Shown piece after piece: positions 36,291 through 44,963 of a stretch of DNA of 64,000 nucleotides. The stretch lies in NCBI GenBank assembly GCA_028713675.1, contig JAQTNV010000006.1, positions 26,611 through 90,610 of the forward strand, given 5' to 3'. The position numbers and the translations under genes are program-made. Origin of the DNA: a bacterium. Its GTDB lineage: Bacteria; Desulfobacterota; JAPLJL01. The first letter of the stretch is position 1; every line of letters starts with the position of its first letter. The notes below the pieces were generated by a model. The model was given only the letters and a program-made list of their open reading frames with translations, was not told the origin of the DNA and did no database searches.

Positions 36291-37784
36291 ATGAAGATAA
36301 ACTGCCAGATCGGAAAACCGGAAAAAATAAAAACCGACGCCCTGGTTCTATTCGCGCCCCAGGAGCAGAAACTTCACCGGAACCTGATCCCCGTCGACCA
36401 GGCCACCCGCGGCCAGATCTCGAAATTGCTTAAATCCGGGGATTTTAACGGCAAGGAAGGCGAATTGGCCGTTTTCTACCCGGACGGGAAAATTCCCGCC
36501 CGGAGGATTGTGATCGCCGGACTGGGCAAGCTATCCGAGATCAACCTGGAAACCTGCCGGAATTCCGCCGGAAAGGCTTTGTGCCGGGCCCGGGACCTGG
36601 GCGCCCGCGAATGTCACCTGCTCCTTCCGGAGATCCCCGCCGGGGCCGGGTCCGGCCCGATCGCCCAGGCCCTGACCGAAGGTGGACTGCTCGCCCTTTA
36701 CCAGTACGAGGAATACAAGACCGAAAAAACCAAAAAACAAATTCAGAAAATCACTGTCTTGGCCCGGAGCGAAACCGAACTCCGCCTGATCAATTCCGTG
36801 ATCACGAAAATCCAAATCATCATCGATTCGGTCAATTTTGCCCGCGATCTGATCAACGGGCCCGCCAACAAGGTCACCCCGGAATTTCTAGCCGGGGAAG
36901 CCCGCCGCCTGGCCCGGGAAGAAAAATTAAAACTGAAAATATTCGGCCCGGCCGAAATTAAAAAGATGGGGATGGGCGGGCTCACCGCCGTCTCGGTCGG
37001 AAGCACCCGAAACCTGCCCCGTTTCCTGGTCATCGAATATCCGGGTAAAGGCCGGGCCGGACGAAAACCGGTGGCGCTGGTCGGGAAAGGAATAACCTTC
37101 GACTCGGGAGGAATCTCGATCAAGCCCTCGAACGGAATGGAAGAGATGAAAACCGACATGGCCGGGGCGGCCGCGGTTCTGGGCACCCTCCGGGCTGCGG
37201 CCCGGCTGAAGCTTTCACCCCGGATTGTCGGGTTCATCCCCGCCACCGAGAATATGCCCAGCGGGTCGGCCTATCGTCCCGGCGACGTCTTACGCCCCTA
37301 TTCCGGCCCCACCGTCGAGGTGATCTCCACCGACGCCGAGGGACGGCTGATCCTGGCCGACGCCCTGGCCTACGCCCGCGATAAATACCGTCCGGAAGCC
37401 ATCATCGACCTGGCCACCCTGACCGGCGCCTGCATCATCGCCCTGGGCCGGGAAGCCTCCGGCCTTCTCGGCAACGACCCCAAGCTGATCAAGAAAATCA
37501 TCCAGGCCGGGGAGGAATCCGGGGAACGGGTCTGGCAGCTTCCCCTCTGGAAGGAATACGGCGAAGCGATTAAGAGCAACGTGGCCGACATCAAGAATTC
37601 CGGCAACCGCGAGGCGGGGACCATCACCGGAGGATTTTTTCTGAAGCACTACGTCGGGGATACCCCCTGGGCCCACCTGGATATCGCCGGCACCGCATAC
37701 GAGGAAAAGGGACGCCGCTATCTCGGCAAAGGCGCCACCGGGGTGGGAATCAGGCTTTTAATCAAGCTCCTGCAGGATTGGTAA
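36291..37784 (+). CDS. pepA: Leucyl aminopeptidase (M17)
   Basis: A 497-residue two-metal aminopeptidase that removes N-terminal residues from peptides in the cytosol. The metal and catalytic sites are clear: VGKGITFDSGGISIKPSNGM, EEMKTDMAGAAAVLG and the signature STDAEGRLILADALAYA. The N-terminal 170 residues form the usual macro-like domain. AAGGAG lies seven bases before the ATG. Regulation by neighbours is not evident. Confidence 0.96.
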   Translation: MKINCQIGKPEKIKTDALVLFAPQEQKLHRNLIPVDQATRGQISKLLKSGDFNGKEGELAVFYPDGKIPARRIVIAGLGKLSEINLETCRNSAGKALCRARDLGARECHLLLPEIPAGAGSGPIAQALTEGGLLALYQYEEYKTEKTKKQIQKITVLARSETELRLINSVITKIQIIIDSVNFARDLINGPANKVTPEFLAGEARRLAREEKLKLKIFGPAEIKKMGMGGLTAVSVGSTRNLPRFLVIEYPGKGRAGRKPVALVGKGITFDSGGISIKPSNGMEEMKTDMAGAAAVLGTLRAAARLKLSPRIVGFIPATENMPSGSAYRPGDVLRPYSGPTVEVISTDAEGRLILADALAYARDKYRPEAIIDLATLTGACIIALGREASGLLGNDPKLIKKIIQAGEESGERVWQLPLWKEYGEAIKSNVADIKNSGNREAGTITGGFFLKHYVGDTPWAHLDIAGTAYEEKGRRYLGKGATGVGIRLLIKLLQDW

Positions 37785-37794
37785 AACATATAAA

Positions 37795-37830
37795 GCAGGT
37801 AGCAAGTAGCCAGTAACCTGTTGCCAAACA
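37795..37830. repeat. GTAGCAAGTAGCCAGTAAC echo repeat
   Basis: A short array after the pepA stop: GCAGGTAGCAAGTAGCCAGT and AACCTGTTGCC. It shares its unit with 33224-33262 and, more loosely, 44827-44860. Confidence 0.55.
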
Positions 37831-37936
37831 ATAATAGGAGCAAACACCCGCCCGGGAGGATCGGCTCGCCATTCCAATTTCTTTTCCCGGGTTAAATTTA
37901 CCGGTTACCGGCGGCTTGATACCTGGAACCGTTTTT

Positions 37937-38554
37937 TTACTTGTCGGAAAGCTTCTTCAAATCCTCGGCGAATGAAACCTCGTGATGGAAAAGCGGCGGG
38001 GTCAGGACGTAAACCATTTCCGCTTTCTCCTTGCCGGGATTGCGCCAGGAATGCGGCTGGGATGACTTGTAATGAAAGCTGTCTCCCTTTCTGAGCAGAT
38101 ACTTTTCCTCCCCCAGGTTAATCTCGATCCTGCCCCGCAGGCACAGGATCAGTTCCTCTCCTTCGTGATATAGATTCTCGTCGCCGGTCTTGCCGCCCGG
38201 TTCCAGGATCAGCACCGCCGCGAAGATTTTCCAATCCTTGAGCCGCCAGGCGATGGTCTCAGCTACCATCCGGCTTTCATTGCTGTAAAGCGCCGTCCGG
38301 TCTTTCCGGCGAACCAGCTCGAAATCCCGGACTTCCTCCACCGCCTCATCCAGGAATTCCCCGACCTTGCGTCCCAGGGCGTGGGCGATCCTGATCATCG
38401 TCGCAACCGAAGGGATCATCCCGTCGGTCTCAATTTTATAAATCCCGGCCGGGGAGACCCCGGAAATCTCCGCCAGTTTCTGGATCGAAAGGTTCTGGTC
38501 CTGGCGGAACCTGCGGATTTTTTCCCCTATCCTGAGAACCAAGTCTCTGACCAT
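37937..38554 (-). CDS. XRE-family transcriptional regulator with cupin domain
   Basis: A 205-residue repressor/activator-type protein. A helix-turn-helix occupies residues 10-65 (NLSIQKLAEISGVSPAGIYK, IETDGMIPSVATMIRIAHAL), and a cupin sensor domain residues about 120-190 (HEGEELILCLRGRIEINLGE, YLLRKGDSFHYKSSQPHSWR). Such proteins often control amino-acid, polyamine or carbon metabolism by binding a small ligand in the cupin. Its target is unknown; the sirtuin gene lies upstream on the same strand. Confidence 0.92.
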   Translation of the reverse strand: MVRDLVLRIGEKIRRFRQDQNLSIQKLAEISGVSPAGIYKIETDGMIPSVATMIRIAHALGRKVGEFLDEAVEEVRDFELVRRKDRTALYSNESRMVAETIAWRLKDWKIFAAVLILEPGGKTGDENLYHEGEELILCLRGRIEINLGEEKYLLRKGDSFHYKSSQPHSWRNPGKEKAEMVYVLTPPLFHHEVSFAEDLKKLSDK

Positions 38555-38573
38555 ATCAATTGCCCCCTACTGA

Positions 38574-38716
38574 GTCAGTTCATAGCCTAAAAGTTCTTAG
38601 CCTAAGAGTTTAAGGATTTTGATTATTATGCTTTTCGGGTTCTTTACTTTCGGTTCCCAGCCTTCTTCATTCTTAAACTTTTAGGCTTCCTAACTCTTAG
38701 GCTTTTAGGCTCCTGA
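38574..38716. repeat. Large imperfect inverted repeat of AGCCTAAAAGTT units
   Basis: TAGCCTAAAAGTTCTTAGCC and TAAGAGTTTAAGG on the left are mirrored on the right by CTTAAACTTTTAGGCTTCC, TAACTCTTAGGC and TTTTAGGCTCC. The arms flank an AT-rich centre of roughly 65 bases. It fills the space between the XRE and sirtuin genes and overlaps the very end of the latter. Confidence 0.6.
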
Positions 38717-39524
38717 TTTTTATTACTTCCTCGACGATTAAGGGCATGGCAACGGCGGCTTTTTCCCGGATATAAACATCGTTTTCCGCCGCGAAAACCT
38801 TTTCGGTCGGATTGACTTCGATCAGAACCGCCCCGGCTTTCCGCGCCTGCTCGGGAACCATGGCCGCCGGGTAGACCGCCCCGGAGGTTCCGAGCACCAG
38901 CATCACGTCGCTCTGATGAGCCTCGACGATCGATTCGGCCAGTTCCTGAACTGATTCCCCGAACATCACCACATCCGGGCGGCTTATGCCCCCGCAGGCG
39001 CAACGGGGAATCCTTTCCAGAATTGATTCCAGGGAAAGCGGGCCCGCTCCCCGGGCGATATCCCGCAGACTTCCCAGCAGATCCCCGCGGTCGACAAAAA
39101 ACTTTTTCTCGCAGTTCAGGCAGCGAAAGCGATAGAGATTGCCGTGGACTTCGAAGACCCTGGTACTGCCGGCCTCGCGGTGCAGGTTGTCGATATTCTG
39201 GGTAATCACCGACCGGATCAGGCCCATTTTCTCCAGCTCCGCCAGGGCCAGGTGCCCGGCATTCGGACGGGCGGCGTCAAAGCTTTCCGCCACTTCCCGG
39301 ATAATCTCCCGGATTTTATCCCCTCCCTCGGAGAGAACCGACATTATCCCCGCCGCGGTTCCGACCTCCTCCGGGTCGAAGCGGTCCCAGAGCCCGCCGG
39401 GATCACGGAAGGTGGCAATCCCGCTCTCGGCCGACATCCCGGCCCCGGTGAAAATAACCACTGACTTGGCCCGGGAAAGGATTTCCGCGGCCTTTTCTAT
39501 CGTTTCAGACAGATTATTTTTCAT
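38697..39524 (-). CDS. Sir2-family NAD-dependent protein deacylase
   Basis: A 275-residue sirtuin that removes acyl groups from lysine using NAD. NAD site: VVIFTGAGMSAESGIATFRD; the catalytic block TQNIDNLHREAG and His in FEVHGNLYRF; two Cys pairs (CLNC, CACG) hold zinc; then RPDVVMFGE and the ribose-binding VLGTSGAVYPAA. The zinc insert (RGDLLGSLRDIARGAGPLSL) is longer than in CobB. It may regulate acyl-CoA enzymes, which are frequent here, but that is inference. Confidence 0.94.
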   Translation of the reverse strand: MKNNLSETIEKAAEILSRAKSVVIFTGAGMSAESGIATFRDPGGLWDRFDPEEVGTAAGIMSVLSEGGDKIREIIREVAESFDAARPNAGHLALAELEKMGLIRSVITQNIDNLHREAGSTRVFEVHGNLYRFRCLNCEKKFFVDRGDLLGSLRDIARGAGPLSLESILERIPRCACGGISRPDVVMFGESVQELAESIVEAHQSDVMLVLGTSGAVYPAAMVPEQARKAGAVLIEVNPTEKVFAAENDVYIREKAAVAMPLIVEEVIKIRSLKA

Positions 39525-39700
39525 GGGATGGGAAAACGCTTTATTTATTTTGGTAAATAAAATAATACTATAATAAATGCCGAGTCAAGCCGGTTCTGAT
39601 AACCGGCTTTATTCACATAACCCTATCTAATATAATTCCAAAGACCACGGAAAAACCGGTGACATTACTCTCCGGAAAGCAGAAAATAAGGAGGCATTTG

Positions 39701-40408
39701 ATGAGCAATTCACCCGCCCGCCCCCGCAGAAAAATGAATTTTCCGGCCGGTTTTGGCCTGATCCTTCTTTTTACCCCATTCCTGATCAATTTCCTGACGA
39801 TTACCCCCCTCCGGGCCGCGGAAGAAATGTCCGTGGTCCGGCTGAAGGTTGACCCGGACACAGTGGAGAATCTCCTGAAAGAGGGCGAAATCCTGATTAT
39901 CAAGGAAAATGAGCAGGGAGGCAGGTTCAAGTTCGTCACCGCCGGAATTCTGATCGACGCCGCTCCCGAGGAGGTCTGGAAAACGATTACCGATTACCAG
40001 CATTATCCGGAATTCATTCCGGACTGCGAAAAGGTTTCGACCGCCCCGGGTGACGCCGAAAACGTCATCCTGACTTCCTTCTCCGTGGCCTTTAAATTCT
40101 CGATTATCAAATACCGGCTTCACTATACCCTCCGTCAAGTCCACCAGAAAGAAAAACTGCGGATCGACTGGAACCTGAAGGAAGGCGATCTGGCCGAGGA
40201 CATCGGCGCCTGGGAACTGATCCCCCTGGAGGGCGGCAGGAAAACGGCGGCTTTTTATTCCCTTTACTCGGACCTCCGCTCCCTCGGGTACCTGGTCAAA
40301 TACCTGTTCAAGGAGCAGCCGGTCATGGAAATCGCCATCACCAGCACCACCGCCATCCTGATGGCCCGCGCCGTCAAAGCCAGATTGGAGAAAAAAGAAT
40401 TAAAATAA
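39701..40408 (+). CDS. Exported SRPBCC (START-like) domain protein
   Basis: A 235-residue protein; the start at 39701 follows AAGGAGG and gives a signal/anchor segment (FGLILLFTPFLINFLTITPL). Residues about 70-225 form a polyketide-cyclase/START-like lipid-binding fold: AGILIDAAPEEVWKTITDYQ, HYPEFIPDCEKV, and a C-terminal helix (ITSTTAILMARAVKARLEK). Such domains carry hydrophobic ligands. It precedes the lipoprotein module by 64 bases holding a TTTCGGG echo repeat. Confidence 0.78.
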   Translation: MSNSPARPRRKMNFPAGFGLILLFTPFLINFLTITPLRAAEEMSVVRLKVDPDTVENLLKEGEILIIKENEQGGRFKFVTAGILIDAAPEEVWKTITDYQHYPEFIPDCEKVSTAPGDAENVILTSFSVAFKFSIIKYRLHYTLRQVHQKEKLRIDWNLKEGDLAEDIGAWELIPLEGGRKTAAFYSLYSDLRSLGYLVKYLFKEQPVMEIAITSTTAILMARAVKARLEKKELK

Positions 40409-40448
40409 AAACAGTTTCGGGTTTCGAGTTTCGGGTTTAAAGTTCAAG
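40409..40448. repeat. TTTCGGGTTTCGAG echo repeat
   Basis: CAGTTTCGGGTTTCGAGTTT, then CGGGTTTAAAGTTCAAG. It has the same unit as 17044-17080 and 20222-20262. Confidence 0.65.
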
Positions 40449-40472
40449 AAAAACTCAAATTAAGGAGGAGAA

Positions 40473-42047
40473 GTGAAAAAAATCCTGGGAATACTTTCTG
40501 CTTTGGTTCTGATTCTTTTCATTTTCGCCGCCTGCGGTGAAAAGCAGCGCAGCGCCTCCCGGCGCGACGAGGTCCGCCAGCGCTCTGACCAGGCTATGGC
40601 CGAGTTGAATCGTGAGGTCAAAGGCGGCCCGACCCCGGCCGCCACCGCCGGGAAACCGGAACGGGCTCCGGCCCCGTCCGCGGTCCCGGCCCGGGAAAAT
40701 ACAGCCCCCCGCGAGGCACCCTTCGCGAAGAAACGCCCGGGCTGGGTCCAGGCCCCGCCTTCGGATCATGACAATATTTATGGAGTGGGAACCGGCCCAA
40801 ATCTGAAAGCAGCGGACGATGCCGCCCGGGCCGAAATCGCCGCCCAGCTCAAGGTAACCGTGAATTCGTCGTTCTCCAACACGGTCCAGGAGGCGATTAA
40901 AAGTTCAACCCAGGGTAAAAAACAAACTTCGAATTACCAGACCCAGGAAGTTTCGGAAAGCCAAGTCAGTTCCCTGGTCGAAAACACCACCCTGAAAGGG
41001 GTGACCATCCAGGAGCGCTGGCAGGAAGGAATCAGGATTTATTCCCTGGCGGTACTTTCAAAGGCCGGTTTCCGCGACCGGGCCTTGAGCCATCTCGAAG
41101 AAGGAAACCGCAATCTCAACGCCAAGGCGATCGCCCCGGCCCTGCGGGAATACCTCCGGGCCCTGGGTGAAGCCTGGATCATCCCCGATCTCACCGCTCC
41201 TGGAGGCGGGGAAAGCCTCGCCGTCGTGGCGGAGAAAAACGCCATTAATCTCATCAACGACATTTCCGCCCAGGTGAAACCGGCCAATCTGGCCCTGGTT
41301 TCCCGCCAGGGTCTCCCGGCCACGGTGGAAGTCCTGCTCATTTATAAGAACCAAACCCCCGTTGCCGACCTCCCGGTGTCGGCCGGGTTTGTCAGCGGGC
41401 AGGGCCGGCTGGAGGCGGGCATGGCCAGCGATTCCGGAGGAAAACTCCATTTCCAGATTACCTCGCTCTCCCCCTCCTCCCGGACCGCCTCCATCGCCCT
41501 GGGGCCGGACCTCACCCGCCTGACCGAGCTCCCGTCCGATCTCAACCTGAACCGGATTTTCCCTCCCTTCGGCGGCGGGCAGGTCCAGATTTCCGCTCCC
41601 GCCCCCAAAATCCTGGTCGCTATCGATGAGGAAAACCTGGGCCAGCCCCAGAAGCCCTCCTTTGTGGAATCCGGCTTGACCGAGGGCTTGGCCCAGGAAG
41701 GGTTCGTCCTTATCCCCCGCCGGAACCTGGGCTCGGAACCAGAAGAACTCGCGAACAGCGGTTCGGAAGCGATGAAGGAAGCCGGGCAGAAAGCCAAGGC
41801 TGATTTCCTGATCCTCGGCACCGCCAAAAGCGAATACTACAAAAATATTATGGGCAAGATGGAAGCCAGCCGGGTCCGGGTGAATCTCAAGGTGATCGAC
41901 GGGAACACCGGAGAGGTCCTGACCGGCCTGGACCGGAGCGACCTGACCGGCACGGGCGCGACCCGGGAATTGTCGGCCGTCAACGCTCTCAAGGAGGCCG
42001 CCAAGAAGGTCCCGGAACTGGTCAAGGACAAATTGAATCAGATATAA
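40473..42047 (+). CDS. LPP20-domain lipoprotein
   Basis: A 524-residue lipoprotein with GTG start behind AAGGAGGAG. Signal peptide with lipobox IFAAC (Cys20). A Pro/Ala-rich stretch follows, then an LPP20-like domain (about 90-205: RPGWVQAPPSD, NIYGVGTGPNLKAADDAARA, QEISQ-type helices replaced by TQEVSESQVSSLVENTTLKG). A beta-sandwich part (about 280-375) and a C-terminal domain with SGLTEGLAQEGFVLIPRRNL and KADFLILGTAKSEYY resemble LpoB/CsgG-like surfaces. It starts a three-gene unit with almost identical ribosome binding sites. Confidence 0.75.
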   Translation: MKKILGILSALVLILFIFAACGEKQRSASRRDEVRQRSDQAMAELNREVKGGPTPAATAGKPERAPAPSAVPARENTAPREAPFAKKRPGWVQAPPSDHDNIYGVGTGPNLKAADDAARAEIAAQLKVTVNSSFSNTVQEAIKSSTQGKKQTSNYQTQEVSESQVSSLVENTTLKGVTIQERWQEGIRIYSLAVLSKAGFRDRALSHLEEGNRNLNAKAIAPALREYLRALGEAWIIPDLTAPGGGESLAVVAEKNAINLINDISAQVKPANLALVSRQGLPATVEVLLIYKNQTPVADLPVSAGFVSGQGRLEAGMASDSGGKLHFQITSLSPSSRTASIALGPDLTRLTELPSDLNLNRIFPPFGGGQVQISAPAPKILVAIDEENLGQPQKPSFVESGLTEGLAQEGFVLIPRRNLGSEPEELANSGSEAMKEAGQKAKADFLILGTAKSEYYKNIMGKMEASRVRVNLKVIDGNTGEVLTGLDRSDLTGTGATRELSAVNALKEAAKKVPELVKDKLNQI

Positions 42048-42078
42048 TTTTCAAATCATTTCTAAAAAGGAGGATAAA

Positions 42079-43578
42079 TTGAAGGTTAAAATCATCGCCG
42101 GTATGGCCGTCCTCTTGGTTTCTCTCTCTGTCAGCCCTCTTCCGGCCCAGCAGGGAGCAACCAAGGAAGAGATGGAGAAGGGAAAAATCGGGAAATACGA
42201 GAGGAAATCCATCTCTTATTTTAAAACTTATTACCAGGTCCAGATGGATCCGCGGCATCAGGAAGTGACGGAGAAAGGCATCCGGGGGGCAGTGGAACTT
42301 GGGCGTTTCGATTACAACGCGATCCCGATCGAGGTGGGAAACATCAGCGACCTGGCCCAGCTGATCGCCAAGTACGTGGACCAGGTAAAGCTGGACCGGG
42401 CCAAGGCCCAGGGCCGGGAAGATTACCGCTTCAAGGAAAAACTGGTCACCGGCGCCGACCTGGAGCGGATCATCAATTCCGCCTACATTTACACCCCCAC
42501 CGTGACCAAGTTCCAGCTGGAAAGGATCACCAAGCAGGTCCATGATACAATGACGGGGAAAACCAGCACCAAAAGCTACTGGAAAGCCACTGTGGGAGCT
42601 GAGGTTACCTTCTACCATGTCACCCCCCAGTATGTGAACGGCCAGATCGATAATGTCCAGCTCTCGGTTTTAAAAACCATTTCCCAGGAATCCACCCAAG
42701 ACCAGGAAATCAACATCCTGAATCCGGAAGAGAAAGCCAAGTGGGGGGCCTTTGATTCAGCGGTCAACAATCCCTTCCTGGGCCTGGCCCGCCAGATCCA
42801 GGTGGAACTCCGCAATATCGCGGAATTCCAGCTTACCGGCCAGGTGCAGTCCTCCAGCTGGAATTCCATCGAGTTTGAATTCGGAAAACAGAGCGACGTG
42901 GAACTCGACGCCGGCTACAAGATTTACGAGGAGGTCCAGGGGAAGGGAAAAACCTATATCGGCTACACCAAGGTGCGCCGGGTAGGAGATGAGAAAGCCC
43001 AACCCCCCGTTTCTTCCCGGGCCCAGAAAATTATCCAGAAGGATACGATCGAGGCCGGCACTGAGCTCAAGGAATACCCACAGCTTCTGGTTGACGGATA
43101 TATCCGTTTCGGGCTCCTGCCGATCGACCAGTCCAATCTGGATTCAGAAGCCGGTTCCATGGCCTATGGTCCCGTCGCCGGGCTCGAGTTGGACCTGGCC
43201 CGCTTTATCCCTATCTCCGAGTTATGGTTCAGCGCGGAAGGTTTTATCGCCTTTGCCAGTGATGCCAGTTTATACGGAGCTGAAGGCGGATTCGTGAAAA
43301 AATTCTACGTCCGCCGCCTGGCCCTGGATCTGGGGATTCGGGGAGGATGGTCGCGAGTGACTAGATCCGATAACGATTATATGCAGGATCAATATGGTGT
43401 TACTCCGTATGGAGGATTGGAACTCCTGCTCGCACCCTGGTTATCCGTAACCGGACAGTGTGGGTACCGGATTTATTCTTCCGGGACCGACTGGCAATAT
43501 GAAGGAAACCCTCAATCCGACTCCGAAGTAAAGACCACCGGACCGGCGATTACATTTGGCATAAATGGAATGTTCTAA
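42079..43578 (+). CDS. Secreted protein with predicted outer-membrane barrel C-terminus
   Basis: A 499-residue protein with TTG start behind AAGGAGGATAAA and a signal peptide (KIIAGMAVLLVSLSVSPLPA). The N-terminal 300 residues are soluble and not recognised; the C-terminal 180 alternate aromatic/glycine strands (YGPVAGLELDLARFIPI, RRLALDLGIRGGWSRVT, GGLELLLAPWLSVTGQCGYR) and end in FGINGMF, the aromatic end expected of BAM-assembled barrels. It lies 31 bases after the LPP20 lipoprotein gene and 27 before the next lipoprotein gene, so the three are probably one operon. Confidence 0.7.
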   Translation: MKVKIIAGMAVLLVSLSVSPLPAQQGATKEEMEKGKIGKYERKSISYFKTYYQVQMDPRHQEVTEKGIRGAVELGRFDYNAIPIEVGNISDLAQLIAKYVDQVKLDRAKAQGREDYRFKEKLVTGADLERIINSAYIYTPTVTKFQLERITKQVHDTMTGKTSTKSYWKATVGAEVTFYHVTPQYVNGQIDNVQLSVLKTISQESTQDQEINILNPEEKAKWGAFDSAVNNPFLGLARQIQVELRNIAEFQLTGQVQSSSWNSIEFEFGKQSDVELDAGYKIYEEVQGKGKTYIGYTKVRRVGDEKAQPPVSSRAQKIIQKDTIEAGTELKEYPQLLVDGYIRFGLLPIDQSNLDSEAGSMAYGPVAGLELDLARFIPISELWFSAEGFIAFASDASLYGAEGGFVKKFYVRRLALDLGIRGGWSRVTRSDNDYMQDQYGVTPYGGLELLLAPWLSVTGQCGYRIYSSGTDWQYEGNPQSDSEVKTTGPAITFGINGMF

Positions 43579-43605
43579 TTTTCATTTGAAAAAAGGAGGA
43601 TAAAA

Positions 43606-44826
43606 ATGAAGAGTAACAGAATTAATGGATGGCTGATTCCTACGCTCAGCCTGGCTCTGGTAATCGGGATGACGGTAGCCGCCTGCGCGGGCGGGCCGCC
43701 CAAGCCCAACCTCCAGCAGTCCACCCTGATCGAGAGCCTGGGTCCGGACGGGGTCCGGGTCAAGGCCGCCGGCGAGGGTAAAGACGCGGGCAAGGCCCTG
43801 GATGACGCCCGCCTCTCCGCGATCATCTACGCCAAGGACCAGATCATCACCACCCCGGAAGAGCGCGCCGCCTTCGCCGCCAAGGAAGGCGATTTCTATT
43901 CCAACGCCAAGCAGTTCATCACCGCCGAAGACGCCGACCTTCTGAGCCGGGTGAAGCAGCCGAACGGCAAGATCCGGGTCGAGAAGATCTTCGTGGTTAA
44001 CCCGATGAAAGTGCAGACCTGGCTCTCCGACCGGGGAATCATCGCCGCCAAAAAAGAAATCGCCGGCGCCCTCGGCAACCCGATCATCATGGTCCTCCCC
44101 GAGGAAGCGGCCAAGGGCCAGCAGTGGGCCGGTTTTGCCGCGACCGCGATCCAGCGTCACCTGACCGCCAAGCGCTACGAGGTCAAGGTTGCCGACCAGG
44201 CCCAGAACATGCAGTCGCTGACCGGCGCTCTCCGCGACCTGAAGGGCCACCTGGATGATGTCGCCGCCCTGATCGCCATGCAGTCCGGCGCGGACATCTA
44301 CATCAAATACAACGTGGACGTGACCGCCCGACAGATGGGCTCCGACACCGTAGGCAAGGCCTCCGCCACAGTCAACGCCTTTGAAACCACCACCGCCCGG
44401 GCCCTGGGCTCAGCCACCGGCTTTTCCCGGGAACGGTCGGTCAGCGACCGGAACATCCTGATCGAGGAAGCGGTGGTGGACGCGATCGACAAGGTTCTGA
44501 ACAACGTAGACGCCTACTGGAAGGAAGACGCCGTCAACGGGATTCAATACCGCATCCTGGTCGCCGGCGACTTCACCACCCAGAAGGGCCGGGCCGTCCG
44601 GGACGCGATCGTCCGGGGGCTCCGGCAGATCGCCAAAACCACCAAGCCGATCCTTTCCACCGATAAAACCCAGGATTTCCAGATCTGGGGAACCCAGAAG
44701 GATTACTTCGAGGTCAAGGACGCCCTGCAGGACGCCTACGCCAAGAATTTCAAGGGCGCCGGACCCGCCCCCGAGCTCATCGATGAGCAGCTTTTCTCCA
44801 AGATGCTGATGTTCAAGGTGGAATAA
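43606..44826 (+). CDS. Lipoprotein of unrecognised family
   Basis: A 406-residue lipoprotein: signal peptide LIPTLSLALVIGMTVAACAG with lipobox VAAC (Cys27). The mature part begins with DGVRVKAAGEGKDAGKALDD, which echoes the AxxDAxxAAxAE helix of LPP20 proteins, followed by a region about residues 140-340 with FAATAIQRHLTAKRYEVKVA and SGADIYIKYNVDV similar to CsgG/LpoB-like domains. The base composition is strongly GC-biased at third positions compared with the preceding gene. It is the last gene of the three-gene module and is followed by a terminator. Confidence 0.65.
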   Translation: MKSNRINGWLIPTLSLALVIGMTVAACAGGPPKPNLQQSTLIESLGPDGVRVKAAGEGKDAGKALDDARLSAIIYAKDQIITTPEERAAFAAKEGDFYSNAKQFITAEDADLLSRVKQPNGKIRVEKIFVVNPMKVQTWLSDRGIIAAKKEIAGALGNPIIMVLPEEAAKGQQWAGFAATAIQRHLTAKRYEVKVADQAQNMQSLTGALRDLKGHLDDVAALIAMQSGADIYIKYNVDVTARQMGSDTVGKASATVNAFETTTARALGSATGFSRERSVSDRNILIEEAVVDAIDKVLNNVDAYWKEDAVNGIQYRILVAGDFTTQKGRAVRDAIVRGLRQIAKTTKPILSTDKTQDFQIWGTQKDYFEVKDALQDAYAKNFKGAGPAPELIDEQLFSKMLMFKVE

Positions 44827-44892
44827 ACAGGTAGCACGTAACCGGTTACCGGTTGCCGGAAAAAAGAAGGAATTCAAAATTTATTAAATAAA

Positions 44893-44930
44893 ACGGGGCA
44901 GGGAGTTTGCTCTCCCTGCCCCGTTGCTTT
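44893..44930. terminator. Bidirectional terminator between the lipoprotein module and cysS
   Basis: ACGGGGCAGGGAG pairs perfectly with CTCCCTGCCCCGT around a six-base loop. On the plus strand TGCTTT follows, on the minus strand TTTTATTT. It can serve the convergent lipoprotein and cysS transcripts. Confidence 0.85.
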
Positions 44931-44963
44931 ACCGGTTTTCTGCTACTGGATACCTGCCCCTGT

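Noticed and set aside
42079-43578. Possible CsgG-type curli secretion protein
   Set aside because: The N-terminal half lacks CsgG motifs and only the C-terminal barrel-like strands are visible, so no family name is given.
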